Below are positions 1 to 8,414 of a stretch of 64,000 nucleotides of DNA, one piece after another. The DNA is taken from the NCBI GenBank assembly GCA_016715075.1, contig JADKBK010000002.1, positions 356,425 to 420,424 on the forward strand. The letters run 5' to 3'. This DNA comes from Bacteroidales bacterium (GTDB lineage: Bacteria > Bacteroidota > Bacteroidia > Bacteroidales > VadinHA17). Under the pieces are notes generated by a model. That model did no database searches. It was not told the DNA's origin and worked only from the letters and a program-made list of their open reading frames with translations. Position numbers and translations under genes: made by a program. The first letter of the stretch is position 1. Every line of letters starts with the position of its first letter.

Positions 1-2
1 AC

Positions 3-551
3 AACAAGCCAAAGCCAATTTCAATTTCATTTTTTAACGAATCAACAGCAATTCCATTCTCGCGATTTTTCACATCGCCCATACACCCGGGAATACAATT
101 TGGAACAGAATTTAATTACAAGGTCGGAGAGCATTCCCGACTATTTCAGACAACCAATATTTGTTATTTTTATCATTCCCACCTTGCACAGGGGATAGGA
201 CTTAACACAGAATCAGGATATGAATATCGCATAAAAGGGGGACTTGCTTTAGCAGGACTTTTGGGTGTGGGATATATGCACACTTTTGTAACAGCTGAAG
301 AATTTATTTTTACAAAGGGATACTACGAAAAGAAACCAGATAAAGGAAATGGAAGATTATATCCATCTTTTTCTTTGGATATTGGCTACTATCTGAAAAA
401 AACAGAAAAGAACAGCTCTAAAATATTTATTCGCTATCATTCCTGGGCTGAGTACCCTTATTCACCAGGCTTTATTCCTGTAATGACACACATCAGCTTA
501 CACATTGGTGCCATACTGTTTATCAATACTAAGACTAAGAAAAATGATTAA
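3..551 (+). CDS. Partial hypothetical protein, barrel-like C-terminus
   Basis: The reading frame is open from the window edge, so the N-terminus is missing; about 182 residues are visible. The sequence is rich in alternating aromatic and polar residues and ends in a strand-like segment (HISLHIGAILFIN) followed by a Lys/Asn-rich tail. This resembles a small outer-membrane beta-barrel or a secreted all-beta protein, but no family was recognised. Its stop overlaps the start of the next gene by 8 bases, so the two are probably translated together. The first internal Met (position 261) is unlikely to be the start because coding sequence clearly continues upstream. Confidence 0.6.
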   Translation, partial: NKPKPISISFFNESTAIPFSRFFTSPIHPGIQFGTEFNYKVGEHSRLFQTTNICYFYHSHLAQGIGLNTESGYEYRIKGGLALAGLLGVGYMHTFVTAEEFIFTKGYYEKKPDKGNGRLYPSFSLDIGYYLKKTEKNSSKIFIRYHSWAEYPYSPGFIPVMTHISLHIGAILFINTKTKKND

Positions 552-1724
552 AACAAAATATTTTATTATTGTCTTGCTTATGCTAAACTCTTGCAGAAAA
601 GGAGAACCAATTGAACCGGTTTTTTATGATTGTAATTTCAATTTTGCAGACAGTAGTTCAACAAATCCGGACATGGATAAATATCAGTCATTGTTAAACG
701 ATATGACTTCAGAAGGTGTAGTTGGTGTTACAATGTCTGTATATCACACACAGTCTGGAATGTGGATGGGAGCAAGCGGTAAAGCAGATCTGCACAACAA
801 CATTGATATGAAGTCGTGTAATATTTCCCGGGTAGGATCGACAGTGAAATTGTTTACTGCTGTCACAATATTAAAGCTAATCGAGGAAGGAAAGCTGAAT
901 TTGGATGATAAAATTTCATCCTATTTGCTAGGAGATATTATTAATAAAATCGAAAATGCTGATAAAGCAACTATCCGACAGCTGCTGCAGCATTCAAGTG
1001 GCATTTATAACTATATTCAGAATCTAAAATTTCAAACTGCCTCTCTCAATGACTTTATCCGAGAATGGAAGCCTGCCGATTTATTATATTACACATACAA
1101 CCAGAAGGCATACTTCAAGCCTGGCGAAGATGTTCAATACTCAAACACTGGATATGTTTTGCTTGGGCTATTAATAGAAAAAATTGAAGGGAAACATTTC
1201 TATAACGTATTTGAAGAAAAGATATTTAATCCTCTTGGCCTGACCATGACCAGGTTTGCAGCAAAAGAACATATTCCCCATGGAATTGTGAGGGGATATA
1301 TTGATATGTATAGCAAATTGCAGGTAACAGAAAGCACCTACTTTAGTGGTTGGGATTATTACACAGCAGACGGTGGATTAATCTCGAATCCTTATGATAT
1401 GAATGTTTTTTTCAGAGCATTGATGAATAGGCAAATTATAAACGCAAATTCATTGGACCAGATGCTGACCTGGAAATCACCCAATAAGCCAGACCCGGCT
1501 TTCTTCCCCATCTCCTATGGTTTGGGCATTTTCAAAATTGAAACTGAAAAGGAATTGCATATATGCACAGCGGTGACGCAGTTGGTTATTACGCAAATAT
1601 GCTCTATTTCCCACGTGACAGCACAACTATTATATATGCGGTAAATAGTAATTATGGTAAGATTGACCAATTTGTTTCAACAAAAAAAGCAATGGAGAAA
1701 ATTATTATGGCTACAAAAGAATAA
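544..1724 (+). CDS. Serine beta-lactamase-family lipoprotein, frameshifted
   Basis: Class C beta-lactamase/DD-peptidase-fold serine hydrolase. The start at 544 gives a lipoprotein signal ending LNSC; an upstream in-frame ATG at 505 lies inside the previous gene. The catalytic SxxK is S99-T-V-K102 and the YxN motif is Y199-S-N. The original frame stops at 1644, but after one base is restored in the A run at 1547-1550 the protein continues to 1724 with the expected third motif (HSGD) and a normal C-terminal helix. It therefore looks like a full-length gene carrying a one-base deletion or a homopolymer sequencing error. The substrate cannot be told; many relatives are peptidases or esterases rather than antibiotic hydrolases. 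Confidence 0.8.
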
Positions 1725-1773
1725 CAAAACAAAGAGTTGTAAAATTTTATTTATTGACTAATCAGAAAAAAAT

Positions 1774-2772
1774 ATGAAATCAATAACTTTTCTCTTTATT
1801 ATGACCGGTTTATTTCTTTGTTCTTGTGATAAGGAAAATAATATTACACCATCAGAAAATCAAATAGGAGAATTAAAAATAGAAAACCTTATAACTTTAG
1901 ATTCAGATATTCCGGCAGATTTCTATAACGATTTGACTTTTACAGATGAAAATACAGGCTATGCAATTTCAAGAAACGGGAAAATTGTTAAAACTGTGGA
2001 TGCCGGTGAAACATGGACTTTGCTGAACTCAACAGTTAGTTTCTATCTCAACAGGATACAATTTATTAACGATAGCATAGGCTATGTAATTGGGGGTGAT
2101 ACAGGAGGAAGCTATCTTTTGAAAACCAAAAATGCAGGTCAATCCTGGAGCGTAAAAAACCTTGAAAGTACTGAAAATTTCTTTCCAACCGGTATGTTTT
2201 TCAAAAATGAAAATGAAGGTTATATCACAGGATTCAGATTATTTATTAAAACAATTAACGGAGGCGAGAGTTGGAGTGCTGTCTTAGCTTCTACAAATGA
2301 AAATTTCAGTGATGTAAAATTCAAAGACAATAACATCGGAATTGCAACAATAAATACAAGTGATTATTATAAAACCACAAATGCAGGTGTTAGCTGGCAA
2401 ATCATGAAGTCAGATAATCTCAATAACTTAAGCAAAATTTATTTTGTTGGGGGCAAAACACTTATTAAAAGTGGAAATAAGTTAGTTGATGTAGCAGCAG
2501 GCAAAACAATAACTATTCCTGATCCGGCAGAAAAACTACTATTTTTAAATGAAAATAAATGTATTGGGATAGGACAACACTATGAATCAGGTTTTTTCCC
2601 CTACGGAGATATACTACTGACTAATAATAACTGGTCCTCATTTCTTCAAAAGAGTTATCCTCCCTATACAGAACTTATGGATATTAGTGCTATCGCAAAA
2701 ATTAATAATCATAGAACAATGATTATAGGCAGAGGAGCATCCAAAACAAAAATTATTCTTTTGAGTTATTAA
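1774..2772 (+). CDS. Ycf48/BNR-repeat beta-propeller lipoprotein
   Basis: A 332-residue protein with a lipoprotein signal (FLCSCDKE). The mature part contains repeated units of the type F-x-D-x-x-x-GY followed by K-T-x-x-G-G-x-x-W (for example KTVDAGETW, KTKNAGQSW, KTINGGESW, KTTNAGVSW). These are the BNR/Asp-box-like repeats of Ycf48-type and sialidase-like propellers. No catalytic role can be inferred. In Bacteroidota such lipoproteins are usually exposed at the cell surface. The spacing to the upstream hydrolase (about 50 bases) would allow co-transcription. Confidence 0.72.
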   Translation: MKSITFLFIMTGLFLCSCDKENNITPSENQIGELKIENLITLDSDIPADFYNDLTFTDENTGYAISRNGKIVKTVDAGETWTLLNSTVSFYLNRIQFINDSIGYVIGGDTGGSYLLKTKNAGQSWSVKNLESTENFFPTGMFFKNENEGYITGFRLFIKTINGGESWSAVLASTNENFSDVKFKDNNIGIATINTSDYYKTTNAGVSWQIMKSDNLNNLSKIYFVGGKTLIKSGNKLVDVAAGKTITIPDPAEKLLFLNENKCIGIGQHYESGFFPYGDILLTNNNWSSFLQKSYPPYTELMDISAIAKINNHRTMIIGRGASKTKIILLSY

Positions 2773-2800
2773 TTGTTATAAGCATTTAATGAAGGACGGG

Positions 2801-3193
2801 ATGAAAACAAAATTTTTAAATTTCCTGTTAATTATCACTTCACTTTCAGGATATTTAGAATGGAGTGGAAACAGCCATATCTTCCTCTTCAAGGCCGAGG
2901 CAGATATCTTTTCTAAACTATTTACTGACCCTGTTTCGTTACTTCACCCTTTTATAATTCTGCCGCTTGCAGGTCAAATACTTTTACTGATTACATTATT
3001 TCAGAAACGACCGGATAAAACATTAACCTGCATTAGTATTGCAGTATTAGGATTATTGTTGGGTTTTATGTTTGTTATTGGCCTGATCAAATTGAATTTT
3101 AAAATAATAGTTTCAACTATTCCATTCTTAACTATTGCAGTATTGAGTGTTTTAGACATTAAAAAAACAAAAATAAATGAAAGACCGGATTAG
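2801..3193 (+). CDS. Small four-helix integral membrane protein
   Basis: About 130 residues with four hydrophobic stretches (around residues 4-22, 46-68, 76-98 and 104-122) and an acidic/Lys tail. Met at 2801 is preferred to 2789 because the four residues before it (MKDG) look like a read-through of the ribosome-binding region. No family was recognised. It lies between a BNR lipoprotein and a cupin and shares their direction. Confidence 0.55.
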   Translation: MKTKFLNFLLIITSLSGYLEWSGNSHIFLFKAEADIFSKLFTDPVSLLHPFIILPLAGQILLLITLFQKRPDKTLTCISIAVLGLLLGFMFVIGLIKLNFKIIVSTIPFLTIAVLSVLDIKKTKINERPD

Positions 3194-3318
3194 TTGGTGG
3201 GATGAGTTGGTTCTCAACAATGGACTGTTATATAATCGGAACAAACAAAACAGGAAATAGTATAAGAGGAGATAATATTATTATCAGATTAAGAATTAAA
3301 AATAAAGGGAGGATTTGC

Positions 3319-3687
3319 ATGAAAACGACTATAAACTATTGGAACCCACTGAAAGAACTTAAGTTAAGTGATTGGGAAGAAATTGAAGGCTCAGATGGGA
3401 ATCTTTGGCAGTTAACTCTGTCAGAAGATCCTCAAAACGGTGATTACACCAGATTAACCAAATTTCTGGCTGGATATAATACAGAAAAATTTGGTGCTAA
3501 GAGACATATTTACCCTGAAGAAGTTTTTGTTGTTTCAGGAAGGCTTTATGATAAAGCTTTCAATTTGTGGATTGAAACCGGACATTATGCCAGTCGTCCT
3601 GCAGGAGAACTTCATGGTCCGTTTATAGCTGAAAATGATGTGATAATATTAGAGATGTCATATCCAAGTCAGTCGTCAATTATTTAA
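3319..3687 (+). CDS. Cupin-domain protein (ChrR-like)
   Basis: Start chosen at 3319 because a strong Shine-Dalgarno (AAGGGAGGA) sits 5-7 bases upstream; the open frame extends back to 3202 but with no protein-like character. The 122-residue product is a single small cupin: a first motif around HIYPEEVFVVSGRL and a second around GHYASRPAGELHGPF, with His, Glu and His residues suited to metal binding. ChrR-like cupins act as stand-alone metal-binding or sensor folds. No substrate can be assigned. Confidence 0.65.
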   Translation: MKTTINYWNPLKELKLSDWEEIEGSDGNLWQLTLSEDPQNGDYTRLTKFLAGYNTEKFGAKRHIYPEEVFVVSGRLYDKAFNLWIETGHYASRPAGELHGPFIAENDVIILEMSYPSQSSII

Positions 3688-3834
3688 GTTACTTATTCAA
3701 TCTTCGGATATCTTTATTTTTTCCTTGGCGGTATGTTGCTTTCAGAGTAAAAAACTCAACGGTCAGAGGGGCAGTTTGCAGGATTGTCAGACGTTGTTTT
3801 CTTCCTTGGAGGTAATATATACGAATGTCAGACA

Positions 3835-4090
3835 AAAGGATTTTTACAAGAAGCCAATTGATCGTAAGAGAGTGGGCTGTAGGTTTATTGAATTGAAGAG
3901 GCAGGTAATGTCGTTGATTCTTTAAACGGACTCATGGAGTAAGATTCTGTAAAAGTTGATCTGGTTGAGATTTTCAGAAATGAAGCAAATAAGTATGATG
4001 TGGATTTTTCAGATGTATGCGAACAGGAAAATGTAAAAAGAGCAATTGAGGTAGCTGCAGCAGGAGGACATAATTTAATCATATAGGCTC
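3835..4090 (+). pseudogene. Decayed partial copy of comM
   Basis: From about 3893 to 4086 the DNA aligns without gaps to codons of the intact comM at about 5964-6154; weak similarity may extend back to about 3835. The frame spells a clear ComM segment (VKVDLVEIFRNEANKYDVDF) but carries a TAA near 3941 and a TAG near 4084, and nothing of the Walker A region follows. Most differences from the intact copy are synonymous, so the two copies seem to have diverged mainly while the source was functional. It is a fragment, not a gene. Confidence 0.8.
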
Positions 4091-4223
4091 GGTTCAAGAT
4101 TATTAAATTTGGACAATTAGATTATTCTTCTGAAATTTAAACTGCAATATTTACTGTTCTGATCTATTCGAACGAATTATAATAGGTAATTCTAATAAAG
4201 CCATGTATTTATAAAAGATAATT

Positions 4224-5081
4224 ATGAAGGTCATTACTCCTATTAGACTAAACTTCATTCTGTGCCTGATTATAGTATCTGTGGGTGCTTCAGGTCAGCA
4301 TGATACGACTATTTACTTTTCTATATACTCAAAAGTAACAGACTCCAAATCTAATGCAGTTTATTATTCCCAAGTTGTCAAGAAAGAAAATGACCTTTTC
4401 AGCATGATGGATTATACTTTAAAAAATAAGAGATGGATTCCATCTAATTACACAGTCATCAGAAGAGAAAATGACAACCTATTCAGATTGACATCACAAT
4501 CCCAAACGAATAAGAGTAAAAATGTAATTGTAAAACGGTTTTTCATCAGGACAGACAGTGGATACAGGATAAAGGACTATAATGATACTATTCTGATTCA
4601 GGAAGGTAAGAGCAAACTTATATTTCCATTAATAAAATTTGGAACCTGGCGATTTTATAACTCTTCAACAGGGAAAATTAGTACTGAACGAACATATAAT
4701 GACGATCAAATACTTACCTCTAATTACTATATAAGTGATACTGAATATATTGATGAACCCTTTGTCATTGTTGAAAAGATGCCGGTATATCCAGGAGGTG
4801 ATGCTGTATTATTACAAGATATTGCCAAACATACCATGTATCCTGAAGAGGCTAAAGAGAAAAACATTACTGGAAGTGTCCTTGTCAGATTTGCAATATT
4901 GAAAGATGGATCGATCGGATGTGTCAGTTTGCCAAAAAAGGTTCACCCACTTCTCGATACGGCAGCTATTAAGACAGTTTATTCACTTCCGAAGCAGTTT
5001 AAGCCTGGTGAACAAGGGGGCAGAAAAGTAAATGTTTGGTATATGGTACCGGTTAATTTTTTTATTCAAACAAAGGAGTAA
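4224..5081 (+). CDS. Secreted protein with C-terminal TonB domain
   Basis: A 285-residue protein with an N-terminal signal peptide (hydrophobic residues about 9-24, cleavage near GASGQ), a middle part of no known family, and a C-terminal TonB_C-type domain from about residue 190. The domain is shown by the MPVYPGGD...YPEEAKEKNITGSV core and a late VNVWYMVPVNF strand. In Bacteroidota this domain is common in proteins without the usual TonB membrane anchor, where its role is unclear. The gene stands alone between the comM fragment and a repeat-rich intergenic region. Confidence 0.72.
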   Translation: MKVITPIRLNFILCLIIVSVGASGQHDTTIYFSIYSKVTDSKSNAVYYSQVVKKENDLFSMMDYTLKNKRWIPSNYTVIRRENDNLFRLTSQSQTNKSKNVIVKRFFIRTDSGYRIKDYNDTILIQEGKSKLIFPLIKFGTWRFYNSSTGKISTERTYNDDQILTSNYYISDTEYIDEPFVIVEKMPVYPGGDAVLLQDIAKHTMYPEEAKEKNITGSVLVRFAILKDGSIGCVSLPKKVHPLLDTAAIKTVYSLPKQFKPGEQGGRKVNVWYMVPVNFFIQTKE

Positions 5082-5291
5082 ACTTTAATTAGCGCCGAAT
5101 TAGAATATTTTCGAAATTTGGTTTCAGCGGCATTTCTTTCCAAATAAAACATTGCCAATTAGAATAAGTAACCCCCGACATGTCTGCACAGACATAGTGG
5201 ATGATCCCTGTTGCAAATCCGGAGGGTAACGGGTGTTTTTTACCTGAAACCTAACCGGGCCTTTTAAGTACTATCCACAATTTTTTTGAAC

Positions 5292-5320
5292 TGTCATTGC
5301 GAGCGCCGCGAAGCAATCCC
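5292..5320 (+). repeat. GTCATTGCGAGCG-type dispersed repeat
   Basis: The element reads GTCATTGCGAGCG then CCGCGAAGCAATCCC, a dispersed intergenic palindromic element seen in many unrelated bacterial genomes. Only one copy was found in this window. Confidence 0.5.
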
Positions 5321-5428
5321 ATCTTCCTTTCTCTGAGTCAGCTTAACACGTTTCTACCCACCCCTGACCCCTCCCTGGAGGGGAACCTGTTCAATTAACT
5401 TTTCTCTTTTTACTTTTGTCTTTTTACT

Positions 5429-5460
5429 TTTGTCTTTTGTCTTAAGATTTCCTACATTTG
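5429..5460 (+). promoter_or_regulatory. Bacteroidota-type promoter of comM
   Basis: TTTG at 5429-5432, a 20-base spacer and TACATTTG at 5453-5460 match the TTTG/TAnnTTTG consensus of the primary sigma factor in this phylum. Initiation would fall near 5467, leaving a leader of about 30 bases. The -33 element lies inside a pyrimidine repeat containing several TTTTG copies. Confidence 0.6.
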
Positions 5461-5496
5461 ATATAGTGTTTCGTTTTGTGCTAAAAACTTACCGCT

Positions 5497-7035
5497 ATGT
5501 TGATAAGAACGTTCGCCAGTGCCGTTACCGGTATTGATGCCGTAACAGTGACAATTGAGGTTAATGTGTCACAGGGAGTCCGTTTTTTTCTTGTAGGACT
5601 GCCCGATTCAGCAGTTAAAGAGAGTCAGCAGAGAATAGAATCTGCATTCAGGTCGATGGGATACCACTGGCCCGGTAAACAGGTGGTCATCAATATGGCG
5701 CCGGCCGATATCAGAAAGGAGGGATCATCATATGATCTGCCACTCGCAATGGGAATTCTTACAGCCAACGAGAAAGTTCTAAAAGATGGGATCGAAACAT
5801 ATGTTCTTATTGGTGAGCTTTCCCTTGATGGTACGCTGCAACCGGTAAAGGGAGCGCTTCCTATCGCCCTGAGAGCGAGAGAGGAGGGATTCAAAGGACT
5901 CATTCTGCCTGTAAAAAATGCAAGGGAAGCTGCTGTTGTCGGAGGACTTGATGTATATGGAATGGAGAAGATCGGCGATGTTGTAGATTTTTTCAACGGT
6001 CTCAGAAAGTTCGAGCCTGTGAAAGTTGATCTGGTTGAGATTTTCAGAAATGAAGCGAATAAATACGATGTGGATTTTTCAGATGTACGCGGACAGGAAA
6101 ATGTTAAAAGAGCATTGGAGGTAGCAGCTGCCGGTGGACATAATTTAATTATGATTGGTCCACCCGGCGCCGGTAAAACGATGCTCGCAAAGAGACTGCC
6201 CACAATAATCCCGCCACTGACGCTTGAGGAGGCGCTTGAGACAACCAAAATCCACTCAGTGGCAGGGAAAATTGATGACCACACAGCTCTCATGACGAAA
6301 AGACCCTTTAGAAGTCCCCATCATACAATTTCGGACGTCGCCCTGGTTGGCGGCGGCACATTTCCACAGCCCGGGGAAATTTCCCTGGGGCATAACGGAG
6401 TATTATTTCTTGATGAATTACCGGAATTTAAACGGACCGTTTTGGAAGTGATGAGACAGCCACTGGAAGACAGGGTGATAACAATTTCAAGGGCAAAATC
6501 AACTGTCGACTACCCTGCAAGCTTCATGCTCGTGGCAAGCATGAATCCATGCCCCTGCGGATTCCATAACCATCCCGAAAAAGAGTGCATGTGCTCCACA
6601 GGAATGGTACAGAAATATCTTAACAGGATTTCAGGGCCGCTGCTCGACCGTATTGACATCCATATAGAAGTTGTCCCGGTTAATTACGACAAACTCGCCG
6701 ACACCGGGAAAACAGAGAATTCTGCCACAGTACGTGAGAGAGTGGTAAGGGCGCGATCCATACAGGCCAAACGATTTGAGCATTCCAGGGGAGTCTACTC
6801 AAATTCCCAGATGTCTTCCTCCATGCAACGAAAATACTGTCAGCTTGATGAAGCAGGAGGGAAGCTGCTCAAGACTGCCATGGATATCAGAGGCCTTTCC
6901 GCAAGGGCGTATGACCGGATACTTAAAGTTGCCAGAACAATAGCTGATCTTGCTGAATCACAGAATATAAATGCAGAACATATTAGTGAAGCTATCAATT
7001 ATCGCAACCTTGACCGGGAAGGCTGGGCAGGATGA
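5497..7035 (+). CDS. comM: ComM/YifB family AAA+ ATPase (Mg-chelatase-like)
   Basis: Full-length 512-residue member of the YifB/ComM family, hexameric helicase-like ATPases that promote branch migration during natural transformation in species studied. The order is as expected: an N-terminal S5-like/Lon-like domain (residues about 1-165), then an AAA+ module with Walker A GPPGAGKT and Walker B LFLDELPE. A Cys-rich insert (CPCGFHNHPEKECMC) and a C-terminal lid with GLSARAYDRILKVARTIADL follow. The start at 5497 gives the conserved opening (LIRTFASAVTGIDA). Part of the gene is duplicated about 2 kb upstream as a decayed fragment. Confidence 0.93.
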   Translation: MLIRTFASAVTGIDAVTVTIEVNVSQGVRFFLVGLPDSAVKESQQRIESAFRSMGYHWPGKQVVINMAPADIRKEGSSYDLPLAMGILTANEKVLKDGIETYVLIGELSLDGTLQPVKGALPIALRAREEGFKGLILPVKNAREAAVVGGLDVYGMEKIGDVVDFFNGLRKFEPVKVDLVEIFRNEANKYDVDFSDVRGQENVKRALEVAAAGGHNLIMIGPPGAGKTMLAKRLPTIIPPLTLEEALETTKIHSVAGKIDDHTALMTKRPFRSPHHTISDVALVGGGTFPQPGEISLGHNGVLFLDELPEFKRTVLEVMRQPLEDRVITISRAKSTVDYPASFMLVASMNPCPCGFHNHPEKECMCSTGMVQKYLNRISGPLLDRIDIHIEVVPVNYDKLADTGKTENSATVRERVVRARSIQAKRFEHSRGVYSNSQMSSSMQRKYCQLDEAGGKLLKTAMDIRGLSARAYDRILKVARTIADLAESQNINAEHISEAINYRNLDREGWAG

Positions 7036-7116
7036 CAGGAATCATAATAAAGAATAAAAAGTCAGAATTATTACCGGATGATTTGCAGTCACTCTTATTT
7101 TTTAAAACAATGAGAG

Positions 7117-7124
7117 TATATTTG
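7117..7124 (+). promoter_or_regulatory. -7 box upstream of propeller gene
   Basis: TATATTTG matches TAnnTTTG exactly and lies 26 bases before the ATG at 7150. No clear TTTG element is found at the right distance upstream. Confidence 0.4.
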
Positions 7125-7149
7125 AATTTTAATCAACACCTGAGACTGT

Positions 7150-8397
7150 ATGAAGATCATCCTTATATCAAATATATTACTGGCGTTTGTGATATTTTCA
7201 AGAAATCCTGAAATATACGAATGGAGGGGAAAGGGACGCACAGGTATTTATCCCGGGACTAACCTGCTGAAAGAGTGGCCTGAAGACGGCCCCCCTGAAA
7301 TCATGAGGATAGAAAATATTGGGAATGGCTTTGTCTCGCCGGTTTTCACTGAGGAGAGGTTTTATATCAGCGGTGAAGTCGATTCAATGAGCATACTGTT
7401 TTGCTTTGACCTAAAGGGCCAGAAACTGTGGCAGACAGTACTTGGCAGGGAATGGACAAAATCATGTCCGGGATCACGCAGCGCACCAACTATAGCAGGT
7501 GACCTGCTTTATATAGGTAATGGTTTCGGGAATCTTTACTGTGTAAAATGTGCCGACGGCAAAGTATTATGGTCTAAAGATTTTGAGAAGGATTTTATGG
7601 CAAAACTTCCTCTTCATGGCCACTCGGCTGCACCTCTTGTAGACGGAGATAAGGTTTTCTGGATGCCGGGGGGAAAGGATTTCAACATGGTGGCCCTTAA
7701 CCGTTTCACCGGGAAGCTTATCTGGAGCAACAAAGGTTTCGGTGAGACTGAGGGATATAACTCTCCAAAGCTTATTGAACTGCCGGCAAGGAAGATAGTT
7801 GTCACATTTTCATCATACCACCTGATGGGCTTTGATGCTTCCAGCGGTAAGCTGCTCTGGTCTCAGGAACAGGACAGCTATCCTTTGGACCAGAGGACTC
7901 CCGGGCATGGAGATACACACAGCAATACCGTGCTTTATGAAGATGGAGCCATATATTATGCAGCGGGCGACGGCAACTGCGGTGTTAAGCTGATGCTATC
8001 TGCCGATGGAGACTCAATTAAACAGGTTTGGAGAAATAATGGTTTCGACAGCTATATGGGAGGAATTGTTAAGCTTGGGAACTACTTGTACGGTTGCGGA
8101 ACTGCAAAACCAATGCTGCTGTCAATAAACTCAGACAATGGTATAATTGCAGATTCGCTGAGATTGGGTGCCGGGGCAATTATTTCTGCCGACAATATGC
8201 TCTATTACTATACTCATAAAGGTGAAATGCAGCTGCTGAGCATAGATGAAGGGAAGCTAACAAAAATAAGCTCTTTCCGGATAAAGGAGGGGACGAAGCA
8301 GCATTTCGCACATCCGGTTATTAATAAGGGGATTCTCTACCAGCGTCATGGGAATCTCCTTCTTGCATTCGACATAAGGAAGAAATTACCTTACTGA
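7150..8397 (+). CDS. PQQ-binding-like beta-propeller protein
   Basis: A 415-residue exported protein: hydrophobic N-terminus (residues 2-17), then repeated blades with the PQQ-like signature D-x-x-x-G-K-x-x-W (LKGQKLWQT, ADGKVLWSK, FTGKLIWSN, SSGKLLWSQ). Relatives are often called outer membrane protein assembly factor BamB-like or pyrrolo-quinoline quinone enzymes, but here the quinone-binding residues cannot be verified and no dehydrogenase partner is present. It ends 17 bases before an oxidoreductase gene, so the two are probably co-transcribed; this pairing suggests a role in sugar or polyol metabolism, which is inference. Confidence 0.75.
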   Translation: MKIILISNILLAFVIFSRNPEIYEWRGKGRTGIYPGTNLLKEWPEDGPPEIMRIENIGNGFVSPVFTEERFYISGEVDSMSILFCFDLKGQKLWQTVLGREWTKSCPGSRSAPTIAGDLLYIGNGFGNLYCVKCADGKVLWSKDFEKDFMAKLPLHGHSAAPLVDGDKVFWMPGGKDFNMVALNRFTGKLIWSNKGFGETEGYNSPKLIELPARKIVVTFSSYHLMGFDASSGKLLWSQEQDSYPLDQRTPGHGDTHSNTVLYEDGAIYYAAGDGNCGVKLMLSADGDSIKQVWRNNGFDSYMGGIVKLGNYLYGCGTAKPMLLSINSDNGIIADSLRLGAGAIISADNMLYYYTHKGEMQLLSIDEGKLTKISSFRIKEGTKQHFAHPVINKGILYQRHGNLLLAFDIRKKLPY

Positions 8398-8414
8398 TTA
8401 TTAAACAGCTAAAT

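Larger units (their letters stand above)
5082..5496. other. Repeat- and hairpin-rich intergenic region
   Basis: No gene is seen. The stretch holds a perfect 7-2-7 hairpin (ATGTCTG/CAGACAT at 5180-5195) inside a potentially larger fold closed by GTAACCCCC and GGAGGGTAAC. It also has a GTCATTGCGAGCG...AAGCAATC dispersed-repeat element at 5292-5320, a CCCCTCC/GGAGGGG inverted repeat near 5366-5385, and a TTTTTACTTTTGTC pyrimidine repeat leading into the comM promoter. Such elements are typical of dispersed intergenic repeats in large Bacteroidota genomes. Confidence 0.6.

Noticed and set aside
3725..3925. Short plus-strand ORF of 66 codons
   Set aside because: It ends inside the comM remnant, has no recognisable protein character and no ribosome-binding site.
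5625..6293. Long minus-strand ORF across comM (222 codons), with a partial echo at 3885-4097
   Set aside because: It is the antisense shadow of comM. The echo simply reflects the duplicated DNA and supports the comM fragment instead.
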